A stretch of 64,000 bases of DNA from positions 1,860,001-1,924,000 of the forward strand of contig JASPKZ010007249.1 of assembly GCA_030220185.1 (NCBI GenBank). Reading direction: 5' to 3'. The stretch is from Diploptera punctata (lineage: Eukaryota; Arthropoda; Insecta; Blattodea; Blaberidae). The notes under the pieces were generated by a model that saw only the letters and a program-made list of their open reading frames with translations, was not told where the DNA came from and did no database searches. A program made the translations under genes and the position numbers. Numbering within the stretch: position 1 is the first letter of the stretch; each line of letters begins with the position of its first letter. This document shows, in pieces, positions 52,501-62,460 of this stretch.

Positions 52501-52842
52501 CTGGATTAGTGTAATGGTTAGCATACTAATGTACAAAGCTAGAGATTCACATTCAAAACACATTCAGGAATTAATTTTTCTTTGCAAATTAATATCTCAG
52601 TGTTACTTCCTATCAGCTTTCTGATGTTCAGTGCTATAACTAGCAGATACAAAATTTGCAAAATTAGTGTACTGGATTAGTGTAATGGTTAGCACGCTAA
52701 TGTACAAAGCTAGAGATTCACATTCAAATCCCATTCAGGCATTCATTTTTATTTGCAAATTAATATCTCAGTGTTGCTTCCTATCAGCTTTCTGATGTTC
52801 AGTGTTAAACTAGCAGTTACAAATTTATATATTAAATTAGGG
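52501..52842 (+). repeat. tandem 171-bp unit with tRNA-like part
   Basis: CTGGATTAGTGTAATGGTTA at 52501 and at 52672 gives a period of 171 bp. Each unit has a tRNA-like 5' part (TAGTGTAATGGTTAGCA, box B-like ATTCAAATCCC in the second copy) and ends in a CTTCCTATCAGCTTTCTGAT tract. Confidence 0.75.
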
Positions 52843-53600
52843 AATTTTTAACATTATGAGGTTCAATTCATAAGAATTAAATTAATCGTGATTATTTCTT
52901 ACCTCATACTTCTATATTTCTTTAAATACAGCACTGCAGTATCAGCAACTTCTTGTCACCATCGTCAGCTGTTTTCACGATTTACAATTTTTACTTTTGT
53001 TGATAATTATCCAAACTGCCATCTGATGTTCTTTTAAAGAATTATTACCTAAACTGCCATCTGGTGTTCATTTTAATGAATCATTTTCTAAACTGCCATC
53101 TGTTGTATTTTTGAAGAACTTTGTAATCAAGCTCGGTTCATCTGGAATTTCGAAGTTCATGGTTCTAGTATGGTTTTTTTGAATATATATTTTTTCTCAA
53201 ACTGTTAAATCTAAAGGTTTAGATAGATGTTTCAAAAGTTTAAACCTTTAGATTTAACAGTTTGGGAAAAAATATATATTAAAAAAAAACCATACTAGAA
53301 CCATGAACTTCGAAATTCCAGATGAACCGAGCTTGATTACAAAGTTCTTCAAACATACAACAGATGGCGGTTTAGAAAATGATTAATTAAAATGAACACC
53401 AGATGGCAGTTTAGGAAATAATTCTTTAAAAGAACATCAGATGGCAGTTTGGATAATTATCAACAAAAGTAAAAATTGACAATCGTGAAAACAGCTGATG
53501 ATGGTGACAAGAAGTTGCCGATACTGCAGTGCTGTATTTAAAGAAATATAGAAGTATGAGGTAAGAAATAATCACGATTAATTTAATTCTTATATATAGC
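52830..53600. mobile_element. PLE-E snap-back, long form
   Basis: Begins with GGGAATTTTTAACATTATGA (box), TTACCTCATACTTCTATAT, and mirrors itself about 53240. Arms encode NHTRTMNFEIPDEPSLITKF plus two or three DGSLDN-type repeats (48-bp units). Cores: CTGACGA/CTGATGA...GATACTGCAGTG, the same double defect as 31115 and 40240. Confidence 0.8.
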
Positions 53601-53699
53601 AGATACAAAATTTGCAAAATCGAGAACAACATAATTATTTCATTCATACACAAATTATGTCTTATAAACAAGAATTTCAACAGATCTAAAAAAAATTCA

Positions 53700-54540
53700 A
53701 AGTTAGGTTTTGTTAGTATACTATTAGGCGATCCTTTAACAGGCCAAGAAGGCCTGTGAAGGATAGGAATGCACAGATTCTAAAACAAAGACTTGGTTGG
53801 GAAGATAAGATGGCTAGTCTTATACACTGTCCATCTATATCCCTAGGTAAATTTCAAGTATTCTTATTGGAGGTTGAATGACTACCAGAATTAATCACAA
53901 TATGAAAAAGTGTAGAAAATATCCACCCCTCTTTTGACCAGAATCAAACTAGAGTATTCAGATTGTAGTTAGATGCCTTGTCTTGCTATTGATCTACCTG
54001 ACCCAAATTGGCATGTTAGCGACAATCAATATGATTAAAATGGTTTTTCTATAATTTAAAAGTTATTATTTTTGTAATTGAAATTTAAAATATTCTATTA
54101 TAATATCAGATAAGCATTAAAGATTCTTTCAGCCTTCATTATATTCATTTATAGTAGGTTCTTTATAATATTGTTATAATAAGCTATAACCATAACATGT
54201 CTTTGTGGCAAAATAAAGTTTCAAAATATTTGAAGTTTCAATAATAAGTATGTTCTCTTAATTTTCGTAAGAAATTTATTTTTTTTACAAATTGAAGACC
54301 ACTCAATAGTTACCTAAGTATCTGCTAAAGCAGATGTTTTAATATTATTTATTATTTTTTTGTGACATGTAAAGTTGAAGTAAATTTTAGAAGAAGGTAT
54401 TTTAAATTTACGGGTCATAAAATTTGTATTTTCGTTTTAAATTTGTGCTTGAAAAGGTTGTAATAATTCTTGTTCCTAAAGGCAAACTGTTCCTGTTGGG
54501 TAAACTTATTAGATTCCTAATATAATTGAACAATCTTTAA
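53700..54540. other. no gene seen in FReD intron
   Basis: AT-rich, with a short tRNA-like minus stretch near 53935-54000 (AATCAAACTAGAGTATTCAG). No ORF, PLE box or exon. Confidence 0.4.
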
Positions 54541-54657
54541 ATGGGGATTCTCGTCTGATTACTCAAGTTATATAACGTTGGCATGGTTAGTATTTGGATG
54601 GGTTGTTCTATATGGTATTAATTTTAAGTCTTTATAAGTACTTGTGATGTTTCTCAC

Positions 54658-54790
54658 CTGCATCACCTTCATAACTACCAAGAAAGGATATGGGATATCC
54701 TTCGATTTCTGTACCAACAGCAAAAGCTGTATAAAATGCAAAGGTATTTTCCAAGTTGAAATCTTGTAATTCAATTAATATTTCAGTAAC
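54658..54790 (-). CDS. fibrinogen-related protein, central exon
   Basis: ATTATTGCAG|GT...GATGCAG|GTGAGA on the minus strand; 133 bp, phase 0 to 1. Encodes VTEILIELQDFNLENTFAFY, TAFAVGTEIEGYPISFLGSY, EGDAG. Matches the ELRVDL..F....A.Y..F.VG.E...Y.L..G.Y.G.AGDS block of FReD domains. Confidence 0.92.
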
Positions 54791-55449
54791 CTGCAATAAT
54801 ACAAAAATTATCATGAATGATATGCTAAAACAAGAGGTAACAAAATTTATTCTTATATTCAGAAAGTAAACACATTTTGGTTTTTAATTTTTGGTGCTAT
54901 TACAAGAAGAGACTGAATAATCAGGCATTAAAAAAGGTAGAAAAAGGCACTTGATATATGTAACATTCAGAGTAAAAAGTATTTGTATTTTTATATAGCG
55001 GTGCTATTTACAAAAATCACAAAAAGATATTAAACTCGCCCTTTTATGCTGTTTACTATTTGTGACACATAATTACAAAGTATTTCTTCTGATTATATCA
55101 GCACTGAAATTTTGTCATTTCTCATTGTAAATAGGCATCACTGGACATCATTCTTTACAACAGCTCCATTGCAACAAACTACCTTTAATTTCTCCAAACC
55201 GATACTAAATTACAATAATAGAAAATTGCAAATATAAAAAAATAATTACAAAAAAAAAAGGAGAATAGTACAAAAAAGCACCAAAGTGCAAAAAATGCAA
55301 AATAAATTTCCCATAATTTTAATAGATGAAGAATATCATGTTTCTACACTTATATCTTTCCTGATGGTTACCAATAATAAAAAGGCATTTTGCCATAAAT
55401 CTGGGTTCTATTTAAGAATTAAGTAGGTTATAACTAAATAACTCACTGC

Positions 55450-55770
55450 GCTATCAAACCTGTAGGTTCATGGCCACACATACATAAGCTCTCCATATAT
55501 CCCTATCCTGAGCTAATGTTTTCCAATAATTCCCTGTATAATTTACTTCCCTCAAATCATGGTTAGATTCTCGCACCTCATTCTTGGTCTACCAACTGGG
55601 TGTTTTCCCTCTGGTTTCCTAACAAGAAGCTTCCATGCAAGTCATTCATTCTCCCATTTGTGCCACATGTCCTGCCCATCGCCATTTATGAGACTTAACT
55701 ATTCTTATTATGTCTGGCTTCCTATAAAGACCATGTAGTTCACTGTTATGTAGTCTTCTCCATTCACCAC
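55450..55770 (-). mobile_element. LINE fragment, same family as 50850
   Basis: CACTGCGCTATCAAACCTGT, TAGGTTCATGGCCACACATA and AATAATTCCCTGTATAATTT match 50855-51000 and 62275-62390 in order. Ends at a PLE. Confidence 0.6.
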
Positions 55771-55779
55771 ATAATTTAT

Positions 55780-56045
55780 ATAAATTAATTTGATATTATT
55801 TTTACATCTTATTTCATAATACTTCATGATTTTCAATGAACTGGTTTCAGAAGCATCCCTTCCATCCTTAGCCAAAACTCTGAATGTTGAACTTCAATCA
55901 TCACCACCATCGTTCTAACTACTATCTGGTGCACATTTGATGAACTTCGAGATCAACTCTTATTTCAAAATTTACGGTTCTATATTTGTTCTTCTGATTG
56001 TATACCCTTTCCCAAACTGTCAATTTCAAAGGTTTCCCTAAATTT
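55780..56045 (-). mobile_element. PLE-C 3' fragment, degraded
   Basis: Minus tail (LEIDSLGKGIQSEEQI-like, VNFEIRVDLEVHQMCTR) and 3' end with CTAAGGA in place of CTGANGA, stem II GGAAGG/GCTTCT, GAAACCAGTT. It is cut by a LINE tail (56045-56215). Confidence 0.6.
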
Positions 56046-56229
56046 CATCATCATCATCCTGCCAGGTATTAGTCCTAGAACTGTTACGGCCTGAGAAAGC
56101 GGTTTTTGTGCCATCTTTTCATAGGTCGACCAAGTGACCGTTTCCCATTTGGACAATAGTTCATTATTGCCTTGGAGATCCTGGATCTAGCCATTCTTGA
56201 GACATGTTCCTTCCAGTTTAGCTAAATTT

Positions 56230-56400
56230 CATTAAACTTATTATGTGAAATAACATTGTGAGGCTTTCAAGTTAATAAATAAAATAGGTCGTAATTATCT
56301 CACCTCATACACTCCATGTTCTTCAAAGCACAAGACCATGGTTTCAGGAACAGTTGTTCCTATCTTCAGCCATCTTTATGACAGTTTTTCTTTTTTTTTT
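56230..56400 (-). mobile_element. PLE 3' end with terminal box
   Basis: GTGAAATAACATTGTGAGGC box (56241), then TCGTAATTATCTCACCTCAT, a PLE 3' end in minus orientation and the ribozyme core. The coding part is replaced by LINE sequence after 56400. Confidence 0.65.
56330..56372 (-). ncRNA. hammerhead-ribozyme candidate, strong stems II and III
   Basis: Minus strand: CTGAAGA (56369-56363), T, stem II AGGAAC/GTTCCT with an AACT loop, GAAA (56345-56342), stem III ACC/GGT over AT, GTC (56336-56334), TTG. Stem I is mostly G-U (ATGG/TTGT). Complete core with the preferred GUC triplet. Confidence 0.66.
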
Positions 56401-56690
56401 CTTCTACTTAACTTTTATGGTCCAAAATGAACCTCAGCTGCACTCACCACAGCCTACCATTTTCCTCTAACCTCACTATTTCAGTTCTTAAATTCCAAAT
56501 TTTTAATGTCCTTCTCAACATCGTCCATCCATATTTTTCTTAGTCTTCCTCACTCCAATCTGGTATCCAATATCAATTTTAAGTATTTTTATCTGACATT
56601 TGTACAATGTGATCAACTATCTTAGTCTTGTCATCTTGACAAAACACTCTGTTTTCTGATGTTTTTATTATTAACACTTCTCATTGAAAG
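56400..56690 (-). mobile_element. LINE fragment
   Basis: Minus-strand text with EVRENGRLWVQLRFILDHKS-like and KKNMDGRC-like remnants, similar to RTE-type C-terminal regions. Broken; no ends recognised. Confidence 0.45.
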
Positions 56691-56704
56691 ATAAATGAAA
56701 TTTG

Positions 56705-56820
56705 AAGAGAAAAATTTTCTTACCAGACTGGGACCCGAACCTTTTGGTTTACCGTACCAATGCTCTACCAACTGAGTTACCGGGGCGAGTTCCAATCTAG
56801 ATGCAAATTTTTTTCTCTCT
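56705..56820 (-). repeat. tRNA-like TIR unit
   Basis: AAGAGAAAAATTTTCTTACC to GCAAATTTTTTTCTCT, minus, with a 3-bp gap in the box B region. Flanked by the usual AATTCCCACGCACCAAAT sequence. Confidence 0.68.
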
Positions 56821-57008
56821 AATATACGTTATAATTCCCACGCACCAAATTCTTTGAAGCCTTGGCTTCTATCATTGCAAATGGCGGCTTCTTGGTTAAG
56901 AAGACTTTATTGGGAATTTAAACACTACTTTTTAAAAACCAGTAGGACTTCTATTGATGTTTTTTATTATTAATTTAACACTTCTCATTGAAAGATAAAT
57001 TAAATTTG

Positions 57009-57240
57009 AAGAGAAAAATTTTTGCCCAGACCAGGACCCGCCATTTGTAATGATAGAAGCCAAGGCTTCAAGCATTTGGTGCACTGGATTACAATGTATA
57101 TAAGAGAAAAATTTGTGTCTAGATTGGAACTCGCCCCGGTAGTTGGAACTCGCCCCGGTAGTTTCAGTTGGTGTAGAACATTGGTAATGTAAACCAAAGG
57201 TCCCGGTTTCGGTTCCCGGTTGGACAAAAATTTTATCTTC
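57009..57240. repeat. tRNA-like TIR unit, broken mirror pair
   Basis: Minus start 57009-57040 runs directly into the plus-strand flank CATTTGTAATGATAGAAGCC, followed by a plus unit (57103-57240) in which TTGGAACTCGCCCCGGTAGT is present twice in tandem. Confidence 0.62.
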
Positions 57241-57841
57241 ACATTTAATTACAGTATTTTCTCCTTCATCAATTTCCTTATTTGATTTTATTTTCCACTC
57301 ATTGGGCCTACATTCTCCTAAAAATGTTTCTTTTAAAGACATAAAGATAATTTTCGCTTGTTGTTTTCACTAGCCACATTTCTGTACCATATGTCACTAT
57401 TTGGCCAGTAAGGGTATTTATGTAATCTAATTTTTATTCTTGTAGATAATATTTTTTTTATTTAAAGAGCTGAAGAAATGAGAAATAGTCCATATTTCCC
57501 AATAGAAGTCCTGTTATTGATAGTAAATGTATATTCCTAATATTAGGTATAAGTACACTAGCATATAGTAAACCTACTTATTTTGGGCATAGTGCTGGAT
57601 TGAGGGATGAGATGTAGTGAAGATCATAATATTGAAGATCTTTCATATACAATAAACAGGCATTGTTTTTCAACTGAATCTGAACATGTCCATTTTATTT
57701 CCAATCAATACTTAATAAGTCCACTCTTGCCCATCAAAACTGAACAATTCAAACATATTTTTACAATATCTCAAGGTAAAAATATCTCTATATAACAATT
57801 CTGGTTTATCATATGAACCCTCAATAAGCTTTACAAAATAC

Positions 57842-58261
57842 TATGGCATTTGATAAGTAATGACAACACTGCTATAACATCACAACAAATTTATTTAGGT
57901 TATTTCTTGACATTACAAACTTCATTTATAGTCTCTTGCCAAGTCAACTATATGTTGCCAAATTCTTGAAAGATGGGGCACTCCATCTGCAGCACCATTT
58001 CTGGATATCTGTTGTACTGATTGATCTGTCACTTTCTGGATATCAACTCTTGATCGAAATCAAATGCCTTATCTTTGATCTTTGAGAATAAGTTATACTC
58101 ACAAGGACTCCTGTCTGGTGAATTTGGTGGGTGTTCGAGTATTTTCCAATTCCACCTTCTAAACTAATTCCACTGAACATTTAATATATTACAAAATTAC
58201 AATGGTCACCGCTAGGATCACTGATTTACAACAGTTTTGTCATTACTTATTGAGTGCCCTA
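57842..58261 (-). mobile_element. deleted Tc1/mariner element with transposase C-terminus
   Basis: TA-flanked terminal inverted repeats: left TGGCATTTGATAAGTAATGA, right inverted GGGCACTCAATAAGTAATGA. Between them the minus strand reads EHPPNSPDRSPCEYNLFSKI, KDKAFDFDQ and C-terminal remnants, with the third catalytic Asp in the SPD motif. About 420 bp; the rest of the transposase is deleted. Confidence 0.78.
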
Positions 58262-58347
58262 GTATTAAATTTAGAGGATTAATTTGAGGATTACTTATAT
58301 TTTTTTCACTTCCAAAAAAAAAAAAGAAGAAACTTATATAGTTTTAC

Positions 58348-58479
58348 CTTATGATTAGTAAGTGTGTGCATTTTCTCTAAGCCAAGCCAAAATTCTCCAC
58401 CAGTGTTACCAAATCCATGCTTGTAATCTTGCCATCCACGATAGAAGTCCACTGTACCTTCATAACGATTCTGCACTAC
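58348..58479 (-). CDS. fibrinogen-related protein, second visible exon
   Basis: TTTCTGGTAG|GTA...CATAAG|GTAAAA on the minus strand; 132 bp, phase 0 to 0. Encodes VVQNRYEGTVDFYRGWQDYK, HGFGNTGGEFWLGLEKMHTL, TNHK: the WTV.Q.R..G..DF.R.W..Y..GFG...GEFWLG hallmark of FReD domains. Confidence 0.94.
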
Positions 58480-58739
58480 CTACCAGAAAATAACATTTTA
58501 TCTCTAATTCAATATGTATATTTACTTTTGAGAGAAAAGTAATTGTCATGACTGTGAAATATGCTTTTAAATAGAATTATGAGTCCTGAGTGCCCTAATA
58601 TAATTAAAGGAAAACTTTTATCTCTATGGAGGTTGGAATTATTTTATAATTTAGAATTGAGCTAATGTAAAACTGTGCATAATTTTTTTACGTTAATCAA
58701 ACATTTTACTTTGTAGAGCCAAATAATAGAAAGGTAAAA

Positions 58740-58930
58740 CAAATCTTCTGTTCACAACCTCAAGGAACCAGATTGAGAGAAAGACTTAAGACAAGATGGT
58801 AGGATTGTGTGCGCCAGGATCTTAAAAAATGTCAAATAAACCATTGGGAAAGACTTTCTATGGAGAGGGATGTCTGGAGGAGGCTCATTGAGGAGGCGAA
58901 GGTCCTTATTGGGCTGTAGTGCCATTTAAG

Positions 58931-58990
<60 letters not shown>
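58740..58990 (+). mobile_element. LINE 3' end with (ATT)n tail
   Basis: Plus text PQGTRLRERLKTRW, DCVRQDLKKCQINHWERLSM, ERDVWRRLIEEAKVLIGL and stop, then (ATT)n at 58927-58990. The C-terminus and microsatellite tail mark a LINE 3' end. One stop interrupts it. Confidence 0.75.
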
Positions 58991-59083
58991 GTTATTATTA
59001 ATTCAACTCAATAGATATAAAATCATTAAATATTAAGAATTAAATTAATGTTTTTATTACCTCACCTCATATCCTTTTTCTTC

Positions 59084-59120
59084 TAGACTACAGTTTTGGA
59101 ACTTATTTCCATCATCAGTA
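59084..59120 (-). ncRNA. hammerhead-like core, left arm
   Basis: Minus: CTGATGA (59118-59112), T, stem II GGAA/TTCC, AAAA where GAAA is expected, CTGTA, GTC (59088-59086), TAG. G12 is lost but the cleavage triplet is kept. Confidence 0.5.
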
Positions 59121-59149
59121 GCCTCTAGTCGACCGGTGTTATGACTAGA

Positions 59150-59192
59150 GGCTACTGATGATGGAGATACGCTCCGAAACTGCAGTGTAGAA
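59150..59192 (+). ncRNA. hammerhead-like core, right arm
   Basis: Stem I CTA, CTGATGA (59155-59161), T, stem II GGAG/CTCC, GAAA (59176-59179), stem III ACT/AGT over GC, GTG (59185-59187), TAG. Everything fits except G at position 17, which normally blocks cleavage. Confidence 0.55.
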
Positions 59193-59329
59193 GAAAAAGG
59201 ATATGAGGTGAGGTAATAAAAACATTGATTTAATTCTTAAATTAAACCTCATAGTGTTTTTCCCTGTGAAAGTTAAAATAAATCACTAAATATTGTTAAA
59301 AAAACAATTGGTAGGAAAAAATTATTTTG

Positions 59330-60870
59330 TATAAAATAATAATAATAGTAATGCTTTATTTAAGCTGGTAGATTTAAGGCCATCATCTCTTCCACTCAAC
59401 CAATGAATAATAAAATAATACAACATTTTATACACTTATTACAATTTTAAAATATTAATAAAGTATAGCCTAAACAGTGCACAATGTGAATATAGTCTAA
59501 AATTAACACAAACAAGAAACATAGAAAAAAATAAGAAAAGCTTCCTACATGAATATTTATAGGTACGTACAAAATGCTGAAATATAATGGCTATGCAGGT
59601 GGTATTTTCATTATGTGAAGCTTAATATATCAATTAATTAGATGTTAATAATTATAATTATTGACAGTCCCTGACATGACTGGGAAGTGAGTTTCATGCT
59701 CTAGTCTTAGTTATTGTGAAAGATTCATAGTATAAACATGTCCTATGTTGTGGTATTGAATGTAAAAAAAAGTGTCTTGTGATCTTGTGCCTAAATTGTG
59801 GGCCAATGAATTTTGAAAATGCATTGATATATAACTTGGTAAATGCGTGTGTGCAGAATTAGACATAACCATGATAATGCCTGAAATGAAAGAGAGACAT
59901 GGTCATAACATTGGAGATTGAATATAAATCAGATGCATGCATTATGAGCACACTGTAGTATATCAATTAGGTCAGTTGTCTGCGTGAACTTAGTAATATA
60001 TCACCATAATCAAAATGTGGCATTACAATAGCCTGTATAAGTATTTGCTTTAATTTCATGGGAAGGAAGTTTCTATATCTATTTAGGGATTGAAAAATTG
60101 AGAACACTTTCTTACAGGTTTATTCACCTGGAATTTCCAGTCCAAGTGCTTGTTCTTATTTTTTATACTGAGCTCTAGGGATATTTTTGTAATTTTTAGT
60201 ATTTTGCAGTTGTCAGTGACCTATAATTATGCATTTGTATCTTGTCAGATTAAGGTTAAGTCCATGTTTTGTCGACCATTAGGAAATTGAGAGTAAGTCA
60301 TTATTTAGTTTTGTCTATTGTGTCAAGAACATTGTTGGGATGAGGATGATTGTAAGTTTGGAAATTGTCAGCATTGACAATAAGTAAGACTAGTAGATAT
60401 ACTGTTAATATAGATAGAGAACAGTAAATTAAAGTAAAGTAAAGTGATCCCACAACAGGCCCGGAGGCCCTTGGGGTAGTAGGAGGTTAAGGCTCCTACT
60501 TTTTCTAGACAATCGGCACTTTATGTCAGCTGGGTTGTCAGCCCTACGTGACGGCCGCCTTTACCCCCAGAACAAGCGTCTGGTACTCATTTCCGTTAGA
60601 GGCTGAGTCGACCCCAGGGCCATGGTGCCGCCAGAGGGTTTGGGTGAGAGTAAAAATCCTGACCCCAACGGGACTTGAACCCTCGACCCTCCGGCTTGTA
60701 GCTCAGTGCCTTAACCACTACGCTACGGAGATAGAGAACAGTAGTGGTCCTAATGCTGATCCTTCCTCGAACCATCCTTCAGAGATAGCCAAGATAAGGA
60801 ATGAACTGTATTAGAATCACATTATTGGCAATCATGAAGGTAGGATACCAGCCAGTTCACAGCATTTTAT
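59330..60870 (-). mobile_element. LINE, decayed, interrupted by a SINE-C
   Basis: The 3' end at 59340 (GGCCTTAAATCTACCAGCTT then AATAAAGCATT and (ATT)n, reading minus) matches 10200-10330. Upstream minus text includes IYINSISTSLTYCQC-like RT wording near 60430-60350 and AHNLGTRSQDTFFYIQYHN near 59800. Stops are frequent. The SINE at 60427-60728 lies inside it. Confidence 0.65.
60427..60728 (-). repeat. SINE-C insertion with 15-bp target-site duplication
   Basis: Same family as 5970-6272, minus orientation. AGATAGAGAACAGTA occurs at 60412-60426 and at 60729-60743, a perfect 15-bp duplication, so the two ends and a target-primed mechanism are clear. Confidence 0.9.
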
Positions 60871-60929
60871 TATGCTAAGACAGAGTGCATAGACTGTAGT
60901 ATAATTATTCTAAGATGAAAATTACTTAC

Positions 60930-61223
60930 TGTCCATCCTCCCCCATGTGTCTCCATTTGACAGTATACAAAGAATGGTACAGTGGATAGTACTGGCTTGA
61001 TTCTGTAGATACCAGAAATATTGTGTCCTTGTTGTTGTATCTCCCAGCAGTCATGAGGCAGTGGTTCCTCATGAGGCTCATCTTGTTGATATGAAGCAAG
61101 CAGAGCTTGTGGAATGGCTTGCACTGGCAATGAAGTCTCATGTTTGAAGTCCAACATTACATTTGTGAAGTATTGTTTAGTAAGCAGTTGTCCGCTGATT
61201 CCTGCCATAGAACTGTGCAACAT
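60930..61223 (-). CDS. fibrinogen-related protein, first visible exon (5' end uncertain)
   Basis: Minus frame ending GGGWT|GTAAGT at 60930. Encodes MLHSSMAGISGQLLTKQYFT, then DCWEIQQQGHNISGIYRIKP and FFVYCQMETHGGGWT. DC......G...SGIYRI.P.....F.VYC.M...GGGWT is the FReD N-terminal part with its first two cysteines. The 5' limit could be a splice acceptor between 61190 and 61215, since no signal peptide follows the ATG at 61223. Such proteins are usually secreted or membrane-bound; insect examples include scabrous and lectins, and I cannot decide between them. Confidence 0.85.
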
Positions 61224-61319
61224 TTTCAATAAGTGTTGATAATTTTTATTTCATTATTATTTTTAGATGTGTTAACATGCAAGTCATATAGTGTCTAGAA
61301 TCATATAGTGTCTAGAATC

Positions 61320-61547
61320 TTTGGTTGCTTTCCACACCGGTGAAAGGAGGAGGATGATGATGATAATGATGATGGCTATATGATTTCGGGGACCGTTTGG
61401 GCCTTAAAGTTTTCCTTACATTTGTCTTACAGGTGAGGAAAAACCCTGATGAAAACCGAACCCAGAAAAACTGCCCCGACCAGGGATCGAACCCGGGCCC
61501 GCTGCGTGACAAGACAGCACACTACTTCGAGACCACAATGGTGGATA
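61320..61547 (-). repeat. SINE-E, tRNA-derived
   Basis: CTTTCCACACCGGTGAAAGG, (GAT)n, GGGGACCGTTTGGGCC, TTGTCTTACAGGTGAGGAAA, then the minus head (CAGGGATCGAACCCGGGCCC as inverted box B). 100 bp upstream of the first visible FReD exon. Confidence 0.78.
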
Positions 61548-61674
61548 ATTTGATAATAATTATTGTTTATATATAAACACTGATTCAATAAGCACTCTAG
61601 GTGTTAGGTTTTAAGGTTTACAGGTTCAAACCAGGCCATGGTCAACGGATTTTTCAGGGCATAAAAATTGTGAG

Positions 61675-61800
61675 CATGATAAATAAAGTGAGTCTGTTGC
61701 ATCTTACCTCATAAAAGTTAAAAAAAAAACTTATAAATCCTTATGAGGTAAGACTCATGTTATTTATTAAGAAGAGCCTCATAATGTTACTTTCTATTGT
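61675..61800. mobile_element. short PLE-type hairpin
   Basis: ATAAATAAAGTGAGTCTG then ATCTTACCTCATAAAAGTT, and TTATGAGGTAAGACTCATG with CCTCATAATGTTACTTTC at the right. A loop of only about 30 bp; no core. Confidence 0.6.
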
Positions 61801-61819
61801 AATTTTACAATTGTGAGCA

Positions 61820-62225
61820 TCGGCCACGGTGGACTAGTGGTTATGCTCCTTGCCTCTGGTCCTGAGGGTCACGGGTTCAAACCCGGCCAGGGTCGATGGA
61901 TTTTTTAGGATGGAAAAATCCAAGGAGCAAGTCCTCCAGGAGAGACTTTAAGCCATGGGTCCCAAGTCTGAAGATTATCAGGCTCATAAAAGATCCTTAA
62001 GCCTGAATGAAAAGGCCTCTAAGCAAAATTTACCGAATTTTCCCGTCCTAGTACTACCTTGGTTTCCTAGATGTCAGTATTAGGCAGAAAGCTGACCATG
62101 GACCACTCAAATGACATCTATATGAAAACAAGTGTAACTAAATTAATATGGTTCAAATTCTTCCCAGTATGGGAAATCTCTGTTAAGGGAAACATGGGCT
62201 TACAAGACAAGACAATTGTCAGCAT
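61820..62225 (+). repeat. SINE-F, tRNA-derived, complete
   Basis: Head: CCACGGTGGACTAGTGGTTA (box A) and GGGTTCAAACCCGGCC (box B), then a body with AAGGAGCAAGTCCTCCAGGA and AAAATTTACCGAATTTTCCC, ending near CATGGGCTTACAAGACAAG. The inverted partial copy lies at 41765-42085. Confidence 0.78.
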
Positions 62226-62264
62226 AGTTTCTTCAGAAGGAAAAATCCTGTGTTATAGATATAA

Positions 62265-62460
62265 GTCTAACTAACTAACTCACTGGCACTATTGAACCCG
62301 TAGGTTCATGGCCGTGCAGACATAAGCTCTCCATATATATCCCTATTCTGAGCTAATGTTTTCCAATGATTCCCTGTATAATCTACTTCCCTCAAATCAT
62401 AGTTAATGTTATTCTTCCATCTCATTCTTGGTCTACCAATGGGTGTTTCCCCTCTGGCAT
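62265..62460 (-). mobile_element. LINE fragment, same family as 50850
   Basis: CTCACTGGCACTATTGAACC, GTAGGTTCATGGCCGTGCAG and CTACCAATGGGTGTTTCCC match 50850-51040. Short remnant. Confidence 0.55.

Larger units (their letters stand above)
59030..59275. mobile_element. PLE terminal hairpin with two cores
   Basis: Arms TTTTTATTACCTCACCTCAT to its inverse at 59205-59225, meeting near 59135 (GTCGACCGGTGTTATGAC). Right box CCTCATAGTGTTTTTCCC. Each arm has a ribozyme core with a different defect. Confidence 0.7.
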
